From Comamonas sp. BIGb0124 (GTDB taxonomy: Bacteria; Pseudomonadota; Gammaproteobacteria; Burkholderiales; Burkholderiaceae_C), in NCBI RefSeq assembly GCF_003752175.1, contig NZ_RJVF01000008.1:558001-622000 (forward strand): DNA of 64,000 nucleotides. Direction: 5' to 3'. Shown piece after piece: positions 63,531 to 64,000 of this stretch. Under the pieces are notes generated by a model. The model worked only from the letters and a program-made list of their open reading frames with translations, did not search any database and was not told the DNA's origin. A program made the position numbers and the translations under genes. How positions within the stretch are numbered: position 1 is the first letter of the stretch; each line of letters begins with the position of its first letter.

Positions 63531-64000
<470 letters not shown>

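Overview
The window is high-GC DNA from a betaproteobacterium of the order Burkholderiales, most probably family Alcaligenaceae (Bordetella/Achromobacter/Castellaniella type). The family call is an inference from the core genes on the right: guaB/guaA, rnfH-ratA divergent from smpB, adjacent aat-bpt, pssA, a cysI-DUF934-cysDN block and clpA. No rRNA, tRNA or CRISPR array was seen.

Positions 1-28,531 are accessory DNA stacked at the 3' end of guaA, a known integration hotspot. Exact 15-bp copies of the attachment core lie at 8069-8083 and 28517-28531, the latter over the guaA stop codon. Integrase-proximal DNA occurs twice: damaged int at 7331-7824 and near-complete int at 26961-28145. A distal-end sequence also occurs twice (8079-8167 and 22472-22561). 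The simplest reading is three island segments joined end to end: L (before 8069), M (8084 to about 22470) and R (about 22470-28531).

Segment L carries a thiolase/MaoC acyl-CoA operon with a thioesterase stub, divergent from a MarR regulator, then an ene-reductase, a Bcr/CflA-type exporter, an ApbA/PanE reductase, an AcuI-type oxidoreductase and an ABM monooxygenase. Segment M carries an AraC-controlled three-subunit molybdenum hydroxylase, an SDR, two more Old Yellow Enzymes, an NmrA protein, a LysR/MFS pair, and remnants of parA, caiB, citE and several transposases. Segment R carries HxlR/DoxX, an SDR cut by an IS3-family element, a methyltransferase stub, an AlpA regulator, and a HicA-like/HTH pair behind a near-consensus promoter with a perfect operator.

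The most unusual protein observations are in segment M. The molybdenum hydroxylase large subunit has Met where the family has its catalytic Glu. The neighbouring SDR lacks the catalytic Ser and Lys. The upstream AraC/promoter block is duplicated in decayed form.

Positions 28,520-64,000 are mainly ordinary chromosome: purine synthesis (guaB-MFS-guaA), rnfH/ratA/smpB, ppa, the N-degron transferases aat and bpt, an IclR regulator, a DD-peptidase, pssA, molybdate uptake (modE, modBAC), a PAS-GGDEF-EAL protein, sulfate assimilation (cysI, DUF934, cysD, cysN, with cysH displaced), a 7Fe ferredoxin and a ferredoxin-NADP reductase that could feed CysI, a TRAP transporter, a YdjM-like protein, exonuclease I, a LysR regulator and the 3' part of clpA.
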